DNA of 5,415 bases from Bifidobacteriaceae bacterium (GCA_031256885.1 JAIRPS010000059.1:1-5415); one strand, 5' to 3'. Shown: positions 1 to 5,415, counted from the stretch's first letter. Notes: generated from the sequence alone by a model not told the origin. Program-made: numbers and translations.

Positions 1-26
1 GCGGCCGCGCGCGCCCCCCCCCCCCC
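1..26. other. Contig-end GC block with 13-C homopolymer, probable artefact
   Basis: The first eight bases are a NotI site (GCGGCCGC). They run into an alternating GC stretch and then a run of 13 Cs at 14-26. This composition is unlike everything to its right, which is ordinary moderate-GC DNA. A linker, a C-tail or a homopolymer assembly break would explain it. A real genomic poly-C tract, such as a phase-variable homopolymer, is possible but cannot be shown. If the block is artificial, the true biological sequence begins near position 27. Confidence 0.5.
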
Positions 27-38
27 AACAGAAAACAT
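1..38 (-). CDS. Possible 5' end of a leftward gene, cut by the contig end
   Basis: On the minus strand an ATG at 38-36 is preceded by a perfect AGGAGG Shine-Dalgarno (complement of CCTCCT at 44-49), with five to six bases between them. This is the strongest ribosome binding site in the window. Only about 12 codons follow before the window ends, and after the first four (Met-Phe-Ser-Val) the frame runs into the poly-C/GC block and reads only Gly, Ala and Arg, so most of it may be artefact. No product can be recognised. It would be divergent from hypD, on the far side of the IS30 relic, so a former hypD partner is conceivable but unsupported. Confidence 0.3.
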   Translation of the reverse strand, partial: MFSVGGGGARAA

Positions 39-43
39 CAAAG

Positions 44-51
44 CCTCCTTT
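44..51 (-). promoter_or_regulatory. Strong leftward Shine-Dalgarno site
   Basis: The complement of this stretch reads AAAGGAGG, close to a full match to the anti-SD end of 16S rRNA. It is spaced correctly for the ATG at 38-36. It decides the orientation of the putative truncated leftward gene. It could still be chance, because the coding part cannot be checked. Confidence 0.4.
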
Positions 52-139
52 AGTCGTTAACCAACACCGGCACATGGCAATAGCACCGGCTACTGACAGT
101 TGGATCAACCAACCTGCCGCATAGGGTAGCACACGAAGC

Positions 140-161
140 CCCGACCGGGTTCTCGGCCGGG
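140..161. terminator. GC-rich hairpin, possible terminator at the IS boundary
   Basis: CCCGACCG (140-147) pairs with CGGCCGGG (154-161) except for one A-C mismatch, around a six-base loop GGTTCT. The plus-strand tail is TTCTAAA, not a T tract, so a classical intrinsic terminator is only a weak reading. The right half overlaps a direct repeat: CCGGGTTCT occurs at 145-153 and again at 157-165. It lies at the outer edge of the presumed left end of the IS30 relic and could instead be target-site structure. Confidence 0.3.
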
Positions 162-169
162 TTCTAAAC

Positions 170-181
170 CGAAGTGCAACA
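170..181 (+). repeat. IS30 relic, left inverted-repeat core
   Basis: CGAAGTGCAACA. Its reverse complement recurs at 869-880 with a single mismatch (A against G at the fourth base). The flanks do not continue the match well, as expected for an old, diverged copy. Confidence 0.6.
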
Positions 182-628
182 CCTTTACGGTTATGGTTGA
201 AAGATCACTGGTAGAGGAGGGGGTGCGGACAAATACTTGGACTCAGAAGAGACGGGAGATCATCCGTGTACACAAAGGAACAACGCCAAAGGGCGGTGGG
301 GTGTGCGGGCGATAGCCCGTAAACTGGGTCGTTCGCCAGGCCCGGTCAGTCGTGAGGTGCTAGTGGCGCGTGGAACCACCCCAAACAAGGCTTGCGAAAC
401 AAGTTTTGGTGGGGTGGTGGTAAACCCGCTACCCGATTGCAGAACTAGGAGACGACTTGAAATCACGAAGCGTTAGCCATGCCGAACCCAACCTTCTAAA
501 CACCCAACCAACCTACGACAACAACCATCACCTGCGACAATGGCAGCGAATTCGCTAATTGGTTGGCCCTACTCGACCAACATGAAGTATCCACCTGTTT
601 CTCTGACCCATACAGCACCTATCAGCGT

Positions 629-688
629 GCACATCTTCTGGCCACACCCAAGTTGTTCTTGTAAAACTTGGGTGGGTAAATGGGTAAA
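629..688 (+). repeat. 60-bp insertion with hairpin and 8-bp tandem repeat inside the transposase relic
   Basis: The flanking transposase codons, YQR up to 628 and TN from 689, are adjacent in the family apart from one Gly, so about 60 bp are extra. The insert contains a perfect 10-bp stem, CACCCAAGTT (645-654) with AACTTGGGTG (665-674), around a ten-base loop that includes an in-frame TAA (662-664). A perfect tandem duplication of TGGGTAAA (673-680 and 681-688) follows. The origin is unknown. A small palindromic unit or a slippage product are both possible. Confidence 0.5.
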
Positions 689-868
689 ACTAACGCTTCG
701 ACGGCCAGTTACATCGTCACCTACCGAAGTACGCCAGCTTCAACACCTTCGACCCAGTCGAACTAACCGCCATCAAGCAAATCATCAACAAGGCTCCTTC
801 AAATACTTCATTGGCTCACCCCAACCGAAACCCACACCCAAGCGCTACAAGCAAACAAACGCCACAAC

Positions 869-880
869 TGTTGCACCTCG
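869..880 (-). repeat. IS30 relic, right inverted-repeat core
   Basis: TGTTGCACCTCG, the inverted partner of 170-181. It overlaps the extreme C-terminal codons of the transposase remnant, which is usual for IS30-type elements. Confidence 0.6.
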
Positions 881-942
881 AAAAATTACAACGGTCACAG
901 CAGATCAGTTCAGCCCAGGGGGTGGCATTGCGGGCCTGGCGG

Positions 943-951
943 TGGGATAAT
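943..951 (+). promoter_or_regulatory. TG-extended -10 promoter element for a leaderless hypD mRNA
   Basis: TGG-GATAAT matches the extended -10 pattern (TGn followed by TATAAT) at all bases but the first of the hexamer. It ends six bases before ATG 958, so a normal transcription start would fall on or next to the A of the start codon. The hexamer 17 bp upstream (TGGCAT, 923-928) is a poor -35, which the extended -10 could compensate for. No Shine-Dalgarno precedes the ATG, and leaderless mRNAs are common in Actinobacteria. The promoter lies outside the IS30 inverted-repeat core, in the 77 bp between it and hypD. Predicted from sequence only. Confidence 0.5.
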
Positions 952-957
952 CCTGGG

Positions 958-3384
958 ATGACAACTGGCACACTCAACACCGGCCAGCATGGCCGCCCCA
1001 GCACTCACCAAACTGACCGTGGCTCAACCCCTCGCACCCAACGGTTACGTCGAATTTCGGAAACCACCAAGCCGAGTGTCAGTTTGGAGCGTGCCTTGAT
1101 TGTCACTGAGGTCTACCAGCGACTTGAAGGCAAAGTACCTGTTCCAGTGTTGCGCGGCGAAGTTTTTAAGGAACTGATGAACCGGCGCACACTGTATTTA
1201 GACAACAGTGAGTTGATTGTTGGGGAAAAAGGAACCGCGCCACAGTCAGCACCAACTTTTCCAGAGTTGTGTTGCCACAGCGAAGCTGATTTTGACAACA
1301 TGGTTGCACGTGAGCGCGTCAGTTTTCAGGTCAGTCAGCAGGCAAAGCAAACGCAGGCAAAGGTGATACAGCCGTTTTGGGCGGAACGCGCAACCATGAC
1401 AAAAATAATGGCTGACCTGCCGCCTGCCTGGCATGATCAGTTTGCGGCGGGAATGTTTACAGAATTTATGGCCCAACGCGGCCCGGGGCATACGGTGGCT
1501 GATGGAAAGATTTATCAGCAAGGTTATGCCGATTGGCTCATCCAGATTGACCAGCGTTTAGCAGCACTCAATTATGGCACGGACATGCAGGCTGCCGATA
1601 AGGCAGCGGAACTGCGCGGCATGCGTTTGGTGTGCGAAGGGATGATCATTCTTGGCCAACGTTATGCACAGCTAGCTCGCAAGCGCGCTGCCGAGGTGAC
1701 TGACCCGACCGTTGCAGCTGAGCTTGAAGAGTTAGCGGCGGTCTGTTCGCGTGTGCCCGCCCATGCACCGCGCACTTTCCGTGAAGCGTTACAAATGTAT
1801 TGGTTCACACACATTGGCGTAACCACTGAAATGAACAATTGGGACGCTTACTCACCCGGTAAACTTGACCAACACTTGGAGCCGTTTTATACTGCTGATC
1901 TGGCAGCGGGGCGGTTGGATCGCTCGAGCGCTAAAGAACTGTTGGAATGCTTGTGGATCAAATTTAATAATCAGCCAGCGCCACCCAAGGTTGGGATTAC
2001 ACTGAAAGAAAGCGCCACCTATACCGATTTCTGCAACATCAACACGGGTGCTTTGCGTCCTGATGGCAGCTGCGGCGTCAGCGATGTTTCTTACCTAATT
2101 TTAGAGGTCATGTCTCAGATGCGGCTGTTGCAGCCAAGTTCTAACGTCCAGATATCACGGAAAACACCTGACCATTTCCTAAAACAAGCCCTGATGGTTG
2201 CTCGTGAAGGGTGGGGACAACCAGCCTTTTACAACACGGAAGCGATCCTATCTGAGCTGCTCAACATGGGTAAAAGCCTAGATGATGCGCGGTGCAGCGG
2301 CATTGCTTCAGGTTGTGTGGAAACCGGGGTGGCAGGCCAAGAAGCCTACGTTTTAACCGGCTACTTAAATGTTCCAAAAGTTTTAGAGTTAGTGCTCAAC
2401 CGTGGCTATGACCAGTATTCTAACAAACAGGTAGGCCTTGATTTAGGAAACCCTGAAGATTTTGACACTTTTGAAAAACTATACGCTGCTTTTGAGTGTC
2501 AGCTGAGGCATGTAGTTGACACCAAAGTAGCAGGTAATAATCTGATTGAGCGACTTTTCATGCAGACAATGCCGGTGCCGTTACTTTCGGTAATTACAGA
2601 TGATTGCTTAGCACAAGGGGTTGACTATAATGCTGGCGGCGCCCGCTACAATACTTCTTACATTCAATGCGTTGGTCTAGCCACTATTACTGATTCACTG
2701 ATGGTGTTCCAAGAACACGTTTATGGAACAGGTGATTTAACAATGCACGAGTTGCTAGCGGCCTGCGCCGCTGATTTTGCCGGCTTTGAATCCGTGGCAG
2801 ACATTGTACGGAACAAAACACCAAAATATGGGAATGATAATGATGCCGTTGATCAACTAATGCGACGCATTGCCGCTTCTTTGCAAGAGATTATTGCCGG
2901 ACGGCCAACGCCACGCGGCGCACATACAGTGGTAGAATTTCTTCCCACAACCTGCCATATCTATTTTGGTGAAGTAATGTCCGCATCACCCAATGGCCGC
3001 ACATCAGGAAAACCCTTACCGGATGGCATTTCACCAGAAAAAGGTGCTGACCGGCTTGGCCCAACAGCGGTGGTTAAATCAGCCGCAAAACTTGACCAAC
3101 TGAAAACTGGCGGCGCACTACTCAACCAGAAATTTACGCCATCGGTGGTGGCGGGCGAAAAAGGTTTAGCAGCTTTGGCGGCCTTAGTGCGCGGCTATTT
3201 TGCTTTGGACGGCCATCATATACAGTTCAATGTGGTGGACTGGGATACCTTATTGGACGCCCAAGCCCACCCTGAGCAGTACACCGATTTGATTGTGCGA
3301 GTAGCCGGCTATTCCGACTATTTCAACAATCTTGACCGCGCTTTGCAAGACGAAATCATTGAACGCACAGAGCAAACCCTGTGA
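958..3384 (+). CDS. hypD: trans-4-hydroxy-L-proline dehydratase, glycyl radical enzyme
   Basis: This is an 808-residue protein of the pyruvate formate-lyase-like family. Its Gly radical abstracts hydrogen through a Cys thiyl, dehydrating trans-4-hydroxy-L-proline to 1-pyrroline-5-carboxylate in the anaerobic cytosol. Visible signatures are the Cys loop GCVETG with Cys453 and Glu455, the radical loop RVAGYSDYFNNLDRALQ with Gly784, and PTTCHIYFGE at 663-672. Using recalled Clostridioides difficile HypD numbering, all substrate or catalytic residues are kept: His178 (H160), Asp296 (D278), Ser352 (S334), Phe358 (F340), Cys453 (C434), Glu455 (E436), Tyr469 (Y450), Thr664 (T645) and Gly784 (G765). 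The GCVET loop argues against choline, glycerol or propanediol lyases, which I recall as GCVEP. ATG 958 is the only plausible start. It gives about 18 more N-terminal residues than the clostridial enzyme (about 789 aa). A TTG at 811 would extend the frame into the IS relic and is rejected. The activating radical-SAM enzyme, normally adjacent, is absent from the window. Confidence 0.92.
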   Translation: MTTGTLNTGQHGRPSTHQTDRGSTPRTQRLRRISETTKPSVSLERALIVTEVYQRLEGKVPVPVLRGEVFKELMNRRTLYLDNSELIVGEKGTAPQSAPTFPELCCHSEADFDNMVARERVSFQVSQQAKQTQAKVIQPFWAERATMTKIMADLPPAWHDQFAAGMFTEFMAQRGPGHTVADGKIYQQGYADWLIQIDQRLAALNYGTDMQAADKAAELRGMRLVCEGMIILGQRYAQLARKRAAEVTDPTVAAELEELAAVCSRVPAHAPRTFREALQMYWFTHIGVTTEMNNWDAYSPGKLDQHLEPFYTADLAAGRLDRSSAKELLECLWIKFNNQPAPPKVGITLKESATYTDFCNINTGALRPDGSCGVSDVSYLILEVMSQMRLLQPSSNVQISRKTPDHFLKQALMVAREGWGQPAFYNTEAILSELLNMGKSLDDARCSGIASGCVETGVAGQEAYVLTGYLNVPKVLELVLNRGYDQYSNKQVGLDLGNPEDFDTFEKLYAAFECQLRHVVDTKVAGNNLIERLFMQTMPVPLLSVITDDCLAQGVDYNAGGARYNTSYIQCVGLATITDSLMVFQEHVYGTGDLTMHELLAACAADFAGFESVADIVRNKTPKYGNDNDAVDQLMRRIAASLQEIIAGRPTPRGAHTVVEFLPTTCHIYFGEVMSASPNGRTSGKPLPDGISPEKGADRLGPTAVVKSAAKLDQLKTGGALLNQKFTPSVVAGEKGLAALAALVRGYFALDGHHIQFNVVDWDTLLDAQAHPEQYTDLIVRVAGYSDYFNNLDRALQDEIIERTEQTL

Positions 3385-3406
3385 GGCAACTGTCTGCCAA
3401 ACCTAC
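3385..3406. other. 22-bp convergent gap between hypD and the sugar kinase
   Basis: The two stop codons face each other across 22 bp. I see only a 4-bp stem (GGCA/TGCC) and no T tract, so no bidirectional terminator is evident. Transcripts probably overlap at their 3' ends, or termination is factor-dependent. Confidence 0.5.
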
Positions 3407-4324
3407 CTAACGGCGCAACTCAGCCAAGCGTGGTGGGTTCGCTCCAGCCCGTGAAACAGTGATGGCAGCAATCTGGGCGGCCTGTTCCATGACCAAACGC
3501 AACTGCTGCTCCGTGATTTGGCGTAAGGCTTGGCGTTGCGCTGCACCCAACAAACCAGCCTGCGCTAAAGCCCAGATCACACCGGACATGAACGAGTCAC
3601 CGGCCCCCACAGTGTCAACCACAACCGCCGGTTGTGGCGCAATTTCTACCCACAGGCCGGAAGCAGTTACTGCTACAGCGCCATCGCCACCTTTGGTGAC
3701 AATCACAATGCTGGGGCCTTGCTCCAACCAGTGGGCTGCTTCCTCCATCATATCCCCGTCAGGGAAAAGCGAAAGCATGTCTTGATCAGAGACTTTAACC
3801 AGGTCAGCCAAACTAATCAGTTCTTCGACGCGCAGATTCACGCCAGCGGAAGAACCCATGATTTGGGGACGCATGTTTGGGTCGTAGGTGATGGTGGCGC
3901 GGTCTGCCCCCGCCCGGATTGCTTCAAGCACAGCGCTGCCACCTGGTTCTAAGACAGCCGCGATGGAGCCGGTGTGAATGACAGCTGGGCTTAACCATTT
4001 AGGAACTTTAGGTAACTCCCAAGATAGGTCAAAGGTGTACTGGGCTTGTCCGGCATCGTCAATGGTGGCCATGGCTGTGGGAGTTTTGACGGCAGCATCA
4101 GAACCGGGCACTAGGTGTACGTCGGAAGCAGCGCAATGTTGGCGGATAACTTCACCGCGCTGATCTTTACCAATCCAGGTACCTAAGGTGGTAGGGATGC
4201 CTAAACGTCCCAAACCAACAGCCACATTCATGGGGCTGCCACCGGCATGTTCGGTTTCGTGTGTGCCCTTACGGACAATATCAATCAATGCCTCGCCAAG
4301 AACGAGAGCAGTTGGGGCGGTCAT
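3407..4324 (-). CDS. PfkB-family carbohydrate kinase, probably fructokinase
   Basis: A 305-residue cytosolic sugar kinase of the ribokinase/PfkB fold, normal length for the family, transferring phosphate from ATP to a sugar hydroxyl. The N-terminal strand [12 protein letters not shown] (residues 6-17) is followed by the first PfkB signature, [16 protein letters not shown] (27-42), with the sugar-binding Gly-Gly and Asn33. The second signature, DTVGAGDSF (237-245), contains the anion hole and the catalytic base Asp243. [13 protein letters not shown] and TYDPNMRP are typical of bacterial fructokinase-like members. The exact sugar cannot be fixed from sequence; fructose is the best guess. The ATG overlaps the xseB stop (ATGA, 4321-4324), so translation is likely coupled, and AAGGAG (complement of 4330-4335) sits five bases upstream. 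It is the last gene of an xseA-xseB-kinase operon and converges on hypD. Confidence 0.9.
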   Translation of the reverse strand: MTAPTALVLGEALIDIVRKGTHETEHAGGSPMNVAVGLGRLGIPTTLGTWIGKDQRGEVIRQHCAASDVHLVPGSDAAVKTPTAMATIDDAGQAQYTFDLSWELPKVPKWLSPAVIHTGSIAAVLEPGGSAVLEAIRAGADRATITYDPNMRPQIMGSSAGVNLRVEELISLADLVKVSDQDMLSLFPDGDMMEEAAHWLEQGPSIVIVTKGGDGAVAVTASGLWVEIAPQPAVVVDTVGAGDSFMSGVIWALAQAGLLGAAQRQALRQITEQQLRLVMEQAAQIAAITVSRAGANPPRLAELRR

Positions 4325-4587
4325 GGTCGCTCCTTGTCGGGTTGGTCGGCTGACGCTGAATCAGCACTGGTGGATAAGGTGCCGGCTTTGTCCAGACGCT
4401 GGCGAGCTTGGTCAAGTAAAGCCTGGCAGCGGGCCGCGAGCGCCTCGCCACGTTCCCAGGCCGCTAAGGATTCTTCTAAAGTGCCTTCGCCAGCTTCGAG
4501 CGATTGCACTTGGGCAACTAGCTCAGCTCTGGCTTGTTCGTAGCTCAAGGTGGCAAGATCGTTGCCGTCAGAGTTTTGCAAAGCCAT
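4321..4587 (-). CDS. xseB: Exodeoxyribonuclease VII small subunit
   Basis: An 88-residue helical protein that binds several-fold to XseA to form exonuclease VII, which degrades single-stranded DNA from both ends during repair. The core [20 protein letters not shown] (residues 14-33), then [20 protein letters not shown], then a helix ending near ARQRLDKA is the full family pattern. The tail after it ([17 protein letters not shown]) is polar and probably disordered, as in many actinobacterial XseB proteins. I prefer ATG 4587. An upstream TTG at 4599 would add four residues, and neither has a clear Shine-Dalgarno. There is an unusual gap of 65 bp to the xseA stop, where these genes often overlap or nearly touch. 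The stop shares four bases with the kinase start. Confidence 0.92.
   Translation of the reverse strand: MALQNSDGNDLATLSYEQARAELVAQVQSLEAGEGTLEESLAAWERGEALAARCQALLDQARQRLDKAGTLSTSADSASADQPDKERP
4330..4335 (-). promoter_or_regulatory. Ribosome binding site of the kinase gene
   Basis: AAGGAG on the minus strand, five bases before ATG 4324, lying inside the last codons of xseB. It confirms this ATG as the kinase start and allows independent initiation in addition to coupling through the ATGA overlap. Confidence 0.75.
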
Positions 4588-4652
4588 AGAGTAAAGCAAA
4601 CCACGAATTGGCTTTGCGCGCAGCTTTGACTGGTGTCGCGTTGTCCTGATCG
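4588..4652 (-). other. 65-bp spacer between xseA and xseB
   Basis: The spacer between the xseA TAA (4653-4655) and the xseB ATG contains no Shine-Dalgarno of normal strength and no terminator-like hairpin. A separate promoter for xseB cannot be excluded, but I see no convincing -35/-10 pair. Confidence 0.4.
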
Positions 4653-5415
4653 TTAGTGAACTTGGGCGCGCACTTGCCCTTTAGCTAAACGTATCAGCAC
4701 ATCTGAACCTGCTTTGACATCACTGGCTTGCCTTATCACCTGGCCTTTTGTTGTGGTTACCACGGCGTAGCCACGTGCCAGCGTGGCCTTGGGGGACAAT
4801 GCTCGCAAAGTGGCGTTGAGACTAGCCAATTGGTTGTTAGCTTGGTTGATGCGCTGATCTAAACCACGTCTTCCAGCCAGTTTCCAGGAATCAAGTTCCA
4901 CTTGGTAGCGTTCAATGATGATTTGCGGGCGGGCAAGCGCTGGACGGTCATGCAGCAGGTCAAGACGGTCTTGCTCATACAACCACCGACGGTTGATAGC
5001 AGCACGCAAACGGGTGGTAGCTTGGCTAAGTGCGTCCAGTTCATGCGGTAAATCAGGCACAATCCGTTTACCGGCATCGGTTGGAGTGGATGCGCGCAGA
5101 TCAGCCACCAGATCAAGCAGCGGCGAATCAGCTTCATGACCAATTGCCGAAACCACAGGGGTGTTGGCGGCAGCAACTGCACGCAGTAAAGCTTGATCGC
5201 TGAACGGAAGCAAATCTTCCACCCCGCCGCCACCGCGCGCAATCACAATCACTTCCACTGCTGGATCAGCATCTAACTCAGTTAAGGCGGCAATCACCTG
5301 GCGGGCTGCCTGCTCACCTTGTACTGCAACTTCACGCACCGCAAACTGGGCGGGAGGCCAACGCCGCCGCGCATTGGTAATGACGTCTTTCATAGCATCG
5401 GAGTTACGTCCGGTG
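4653..5415 (-). CDS. xseA: Exodeoxyribonuclease VII large subunit, 5' end outside the window
   Basis: The C-terminal 253 or so residues of the catalytic subunit of exonuclease VII. The frame is open to the right edge ([10 protein letters not shown], from 5414 leftward), so the N-terminal OB-fold DNA-binding domain and the start lie outside. The ATG at 5393 is internal, not the start. Visible catalytic-core motifs are [19 protein letters not shown] (from about 5249 leftward) and [10 protein letters not shown]. They correspond to the Escherichia coli residues I recall as essential: Arg205 (codon 5235-5237), His238 (5136-5138) and Asp241 (5127-5129). The Asp of AMKD probably matches Asp155. A long helical region (about 5040-4810) is the XseB-binding coiled coil, followed by the C-terminal segment [10 protein letters not shown]. 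First visible gene of the leftward operon; its promoter is not in the window. Confidence 0.95.
   Translation of the reverse strand, partial: TGRNSDAMKDVITNARRRWPPAQFAVREVAVQGEQAARQVIAALTELDADPAVEVIVIARGGGGVEDLLPFSDQALLRAVAAANTPVVSAIGHEADSPLLDLVADLRASTPTDAGKRIVPDLPHELDALSQATTRLRAAINRRWLYEQDRLDLLHDRPALARPQIIIERYQVELDSWKLAGRRGLDQRINQANNQLASLNATLRALSPKATLARGYAVVTTTKGQVIRQASDVKAGSDVLIRLAKGQVRAQVH

Larger units (their letters stand above)
27..169. other. Intergenic stretch left of the IS30 relic
   Basis: I see no complete gene here. All plus-strand frames are interrupted. The minus strand has an open stretch with no recognisable protein. The stretch holds a leftward Shine-Dalgarno plus ATG (36-49), two direct copies of CACCGGC (65-71 and 84-90), a short inverted repeat GTTGG/CCAAC near 98-112, and a GC-rich hairpin (140-161). 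The spaced repeats might be operator-like elements for a leftward gene, but nothing in the sequence tests that. Confidence 0.4.
193..880 (+). pseudogene. IS30-family transposase, multiply broken
   Basis: Pieces appear in order but in changing frames. From ATG 193, frame 1 reads WTQKRREIIRVHKG, the usual N-terminal lead of IS30 transposases, and hits TAG at 313-315. Frame 3 then continues with VRAIARKLGRSPGPVSREV (303-359), the family helix-turn-helix for IS-end binding. The middle (about 365-510), where the first catalytic Asp belongs, is unrecognisable and too short, so a deletion is likely. Frame 2 resumes with TTTITCDNGSEFANW (518-562), holding the second catalytic Asp at 536-538, and with SDPYSTYQR to 628. 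A 60-bp insertion with a TAA follows. Then frame 1 gives DGQLHRHLPKYASFNTF, and frame 2 gives WLTPTETHTQALQANKRHN from 812. The NE(H/N) motif that carries the catalytic Glu reads TNAS here. Enzymatically dead on every count. Confidence 0.85.
160..894 (+). mobile_element. Decayed IS30-family insertion sequence
   Basis: The ends are marked by an inverted 12-bp core: CGAAGTGCAACA at 170-181 and TGTTGCACCTCG at 869-880, matching at 11 of 12 positions when one is reverse-complemented. A GCAACA core near the inner side of the terminal repeat is what I recall for IS30-family ends. By analogy the outer ends lie roughly ten bases further out, so 160 and 894 are estimates and no target duplication could be defined. 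Between the cores lie IS30 transposase remnants in the correct order and orientation. The core-to-core span is about 710 bp, against about 1 to 1.2 kb for an intact IS30-type element, so several hundred bases are missing. The right end lies about 65-90 bp before the hypD start. Confidence 0.7.

Noticed and set aside
132..182. tRNA-like fragment suggested by GGTTCT motifs
   Set aside because: The GGTTCT copies are part of a short direct repeat. No cloverleaf, anticodon arm or acceptor stem can be drawn.
237..476. 79-residue open frame as an independent small gene
   Set aside because: Its middle is the IS30 helix-turn-helix (IARKLGRSPGPVSREV). The preceding N-terminal piece is in another frame from ATG 193, so this is a pseudogene fragment.
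540..950. 136-residue plus-strand open frame in the IS relic
   Set aside because: It is a frame shadow of the broken transposase. The recognisable IS30 motifs in the same DNA lie in the other two frames.
811..957. N-terminal extension of hypD back to a TTG at 811
   Set aside because: This stretch is the IS30 C-terminal remnant and inverted repeat read in another frame. Family homology starts only near residue 25 of the ATG 958 product.
27..957. CRISPR array or riboswitch upstream of hypD
   Set aside because: No regularly spaced repeats, and no conserved aptamer-like stems. The region is accounted for by the IS30 relic and a short promoter stretch.
3362..3402. Terminator hairpin between hypD and the kinase
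   Set aside because: Only stems of 4-5 bp (CACAG/CTGTG and GGCA/TGCC) with no T tract; too weak.
3459..4589. Several plus-strand open frames of 61-133 codons opposite the kinase and xseB
   Set aside because: They are antisense shadows of well-recognised minus-strand genes, with no family resemblance of their own.
4859..5242. 127-residue minus-strand frame inside xseA
   Set aside because: It overlaps xseA in another frame; the xseA frame carries the conserved catalytic motifs.

Overview
The window looks like one end of an actinobacterial contig. The base composition is moderate, neither AT-rich nor strongly GC-rich. The XseA/XseB pair is of the actinobacterial type, and hypD has a start that looks leaderless. 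A host-associated, anaerobic or facultative member of the Actinomycetaceae would fit, because a glycyl radical enzyme needs an oxygen-free life phase and hydroxyproline comes from collagen-rich hosts. That placement is inference; no rRNA or other taxonomic marker is present.

Layout. Positions 1-26 are a NotI-like GC block followed by 13 Cs, which looks like a cloning, assembly or contig-end artefact. Positions 27-169 hold no clear complete gene. They contain a strong Shine-Dalgarno plus ATG pointing leftward off the contig and a GC-rich hairpin. Positions about 160-894 are a decayed IS30-family element. Its ends carry an inverted 12-bp core (170-181 and 869-880, 11 of 12 identical). Its transposase (193-880, +) is broken by frameshifts, an internal loss of several hundred bases and a 60-bp insertion at the catalytic Glu region. 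Positions 958-3384 (+) encode HypD, the glycyl radical trans-4-hydroxy-L-proline dehydratase, with every catalytic and substrate residue I can recall for the family. A TG-extended -10 box sits six bases before its ATG.

On the minus strand, reading leftward from the right edge, are xseA (5' end outside the window), xseB and a PfkB-family sugar kinase. They form an apparent operon in which xseB and the kinase share an ATGA overlap. The kinase converges on hypD across only 22 bp.

How the parts work together. HypD converts trans-4-hydroxy-L-proline to 1-pyrroline-5-carboxylate, which proline biosynthesis reductase (ProC) turns into proline. Neither ProC nor the radical-SAM activating enzyme that HypD requires is in the window. 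The place where a partner could have stood, upstream, is taken by the IS30 relic and the contig end. XseA and XseB together make exonuclease VII. The kinase is an unrelated sugar-metabolism gene riding on the same transcript. No wholly new system is evident. The most interesting points are the orphan, apparently leaderless hypD beside a dead IS, and the one-residue change in its active-site loop.
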